Part shown: positions 17,243-17,961 of the stretch, piece after piece | Layout of the letters: every line of letters begins with the position of its first letter | Position numbering within the stretch: position 1 is the first letter of the stretch | Assembly (NCBI GenBank): GCA_027579435.1 | Contig: JANBPK010001667.1 | Coordinates: 1 to 17,961 of the forward strand | From: Candolleomyces eurysporus | Taxonomy: Eukaryota > Basidiomycota > Agaricomycetes > Agaricales > Psathyrellaceae | Direction: 5' to 3' | DNA length: 17,961 nt | Made by a program: the position numbers and the translations under genes | Notes under the pieces: model-generated | Told to the model about the DNA's origin: nothing | Databases searched by the model: none | Seen by the model: the letters and a program-made list of their open reading frames with translations, nothing else

Positions 17243-17514
17243 CACTGTGGTTTTTGATGTGTTTGTTCAAAGAGCACATTTTAAGCAAACCAAATGCAAG
17301 GGTTGACTTTGTCTACAATCTGCAATGCAAATGTTCAAGCCAGGCAAATTCAAATTTGCATTGCATGTGTCTGGCCTCCTTCTGCCACCACTAAAACTTT
17401 GCTCAATATGTGTCCAATGTAGGCACATTAAACACAAACTGTAAACAAATGCATTCCTTGCACCTGATTTGCTCTATATGTGCTCATTGAACAAACACAT
17501 CAAAAACTGCAGTG
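17243..17514. mobile_element. 272-bp MITE with CACTG termini inserted in gene C
   Basis: Terminal inverted repeats of 59 bp (17243-17301 and 17456-17514) match at 50 of 59 positions by hand count. Both begin CACTG and share GTTTTTGATGTGTTTGTTC. The element is flanked by CAA at 17240-17242 and 17515-17517. There is no coding capacity. An internal perfect 12-bp inverted repeat (17321-17332 and 17354-17365, TGCAATGCAAAT) gives further hairpin potential. CACTG ends with a 3-bp duplication fit the CACTA/CMC superfamily. A PIF/Harbinger origin also gives 3-bp duplications but usually TWA. It would need a transposase from elsewhere. Confidence 0.85.
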
Positions 17515-17609
17515 CAAGGCAAACCACTCATTGCTGTCATCACCGGATTCCTGGAGACGTCGAATGTTATCACTGCCACTACCATTGGCCTTCCTCAAAA
17601 GCAGGTCAC

Positions 17610-17961
17610 CGTTGATGCGCAGGTCGCGTTCTAAGGCTCAAAACACAACAAGACAAAGATCCTAACTCTAACACCAACACACACACNAAAACAAACACAC
17701 CAAGTATCTTCGGAAGATAAGAGGCGGGCAAGGGTATAGTGAAAAGCTCTAAGTCAAGCTGGACTTGGGCTTCGGAACGTGAACTTTGCAATCGCAAGTT
17801 CGAGGGGGGGAGCTAAGGCTCAACCAGGTTTGATGTTATTGCTTCGGAAGCTGAACTTCGTAGACAACAGACTTCGACAATACACGGATTCGATTTCAGA
17901 AGTGAGAACACGGTCTCGACACGATATAACTTTAACAACGCGATGAGGACACGGCCTCTGA
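17610..17961 (+). repeat. Terminal-repeat family, copy 3 (inverted, diverged, cut by window end)
   Basis: The reverse complement matches copies 1 and 2 in order. It has the end motif (here CCGTTGATGCGCAGGTCGCG, 17609-17628), the GT/TG-rich stretch, the tatacccttgcccgcc block, and a block at 17789-17825 equivalent to 336-371. It is clearly more diverged than copies 1 and 2 are from each other, so it belongs to another subfamily or an older insertion. It begins inside the last exon of gene C, supplying that frame's final residues and TAA (17632-17634). It includes an N at 17687 and a repeated ttcggaa motif (17709, 17771, 17843). Confidence 0.65.

Larger units (their letters stand above)
14995..17634 (+). 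pseudogene. Gene C: 11-exon hypothetical gene, frameshifted and split by a MITE
   Basis: Exons: 14995-15164, 15216-15269, 15323-15436, 15491-15661, 15714-16040, 16103-16141, 16201-16302, 16354-16383, 16435-16921, 16971-17063, 17116 onward. All ten introns (49-62 nt) fall in phase 2. Nine have GT donors; the third begins GC (15437). The N-terminal two thirds is Ser/Pro/Asp-rich and disordered with a basic patch (KGKRRA) beside acidic stretches, suggesting a nuclear protein. The C-terminal part is ordered (DPRIHQHCLQLP, FSGWGIWCPDMNG, RFVETPRDRFVNP). Two lesions are seen: one excess C in the 8-C run at 16524-16531, and the MITE after codon CAA at 17240-17242, giving a TGA at 17255-17257 (about 575 aa if the C run is corrected). 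Beyond the MITE the frame continues 17518-17634 and ends inside repeat copy 3. I do not recognise the family. Confidence 0.65.

Noticed and set aside
17235..17522. hAT-type 8-bp target duplication for the MITE
   Set aside because: The eight bases on each side (tgcgacaa and caaggcaa) match at only about half of positions, while the 3-bp CAA duplication is exact and preserves the reading frame.
1..17961. tRNA or rRNA genes
   Set aside because: No cloverleaf or rRNA-like segment was noticed; the only tRNA-like match is the 11-base copia primer site. A covariance-model scan was not possible here.

Overview
This window looks like genome sequence of an Agaricomycete-type basidiomycete fungus. The evidence is many short introns of about 49-77 nt with clean GT...AG borders, small exons, fungal lineage-specific hypothetical genes, and dense nested transposable elements. 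Scattered N bases (9099-9100, 9116, 9795, 17687) point to a draft assembly. I cannot name the species.

Left third (1-9452): an old repeat copy (1-550, running off the window edge) and a second copy in the same orientation (8903-9452) bracket about 1.8 kb of decayed sequence. A complete, young-looking Ty1/copia retrotransposon (1456-7935, minus strand) is inserted inside it. The copia element has 237- and 234-bp LTRs that are almost identical, a 5-bp target duplication (atata), a primer-binding site matching the anticodon arm of initiator tRNA-Met, a short purine tract, and one uninterrupted 1926-codon gag-pol frame with all catalytic motifs present.

Middle (9453-13960): repeat copy 2 interrupts a short minus-strand reading frame (9427-9579) that may be the start of a Gypsy-type gag, since a possible tRNA-Asp-type primer site lies upstream. 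Next are two spliced minus-strand genes. Gene A (10177-11993, six exons, 504 aa) carries a Zn2Cys6-like cysteine cluster. Gene B (12745 to at least 13758, five or more exons) is an unrecognised lineage-type protein with an in-frame stop near its N-terminus. A plus-strand first-exon remnant (12600-12753) runs head-on into the 3' end of gene B.

Right third (13960-17961): gene C (plus strand, 11 exons) has ten introns that, in my model, all fall in phase 2. It is broken twice: one extra C in an 8-C run, and a 272-bp MITE (17243-17514) with a CAA target duplication that puts a stop into its last exon. Removing the MITE on paper re-opens the frame up to a TAA at 17632-17634, which lies inside a third, diverged and inverted copy of the flanking repeat (17610-17961).

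The genes do not form a visible pathway. The window reads as a repeat-rich, fast-evolving compartment where several generations of mobile elements have landed in and around lineage-specific genes. Exon models were made by hand from splice sites and frame continuity; no homology search was possible.
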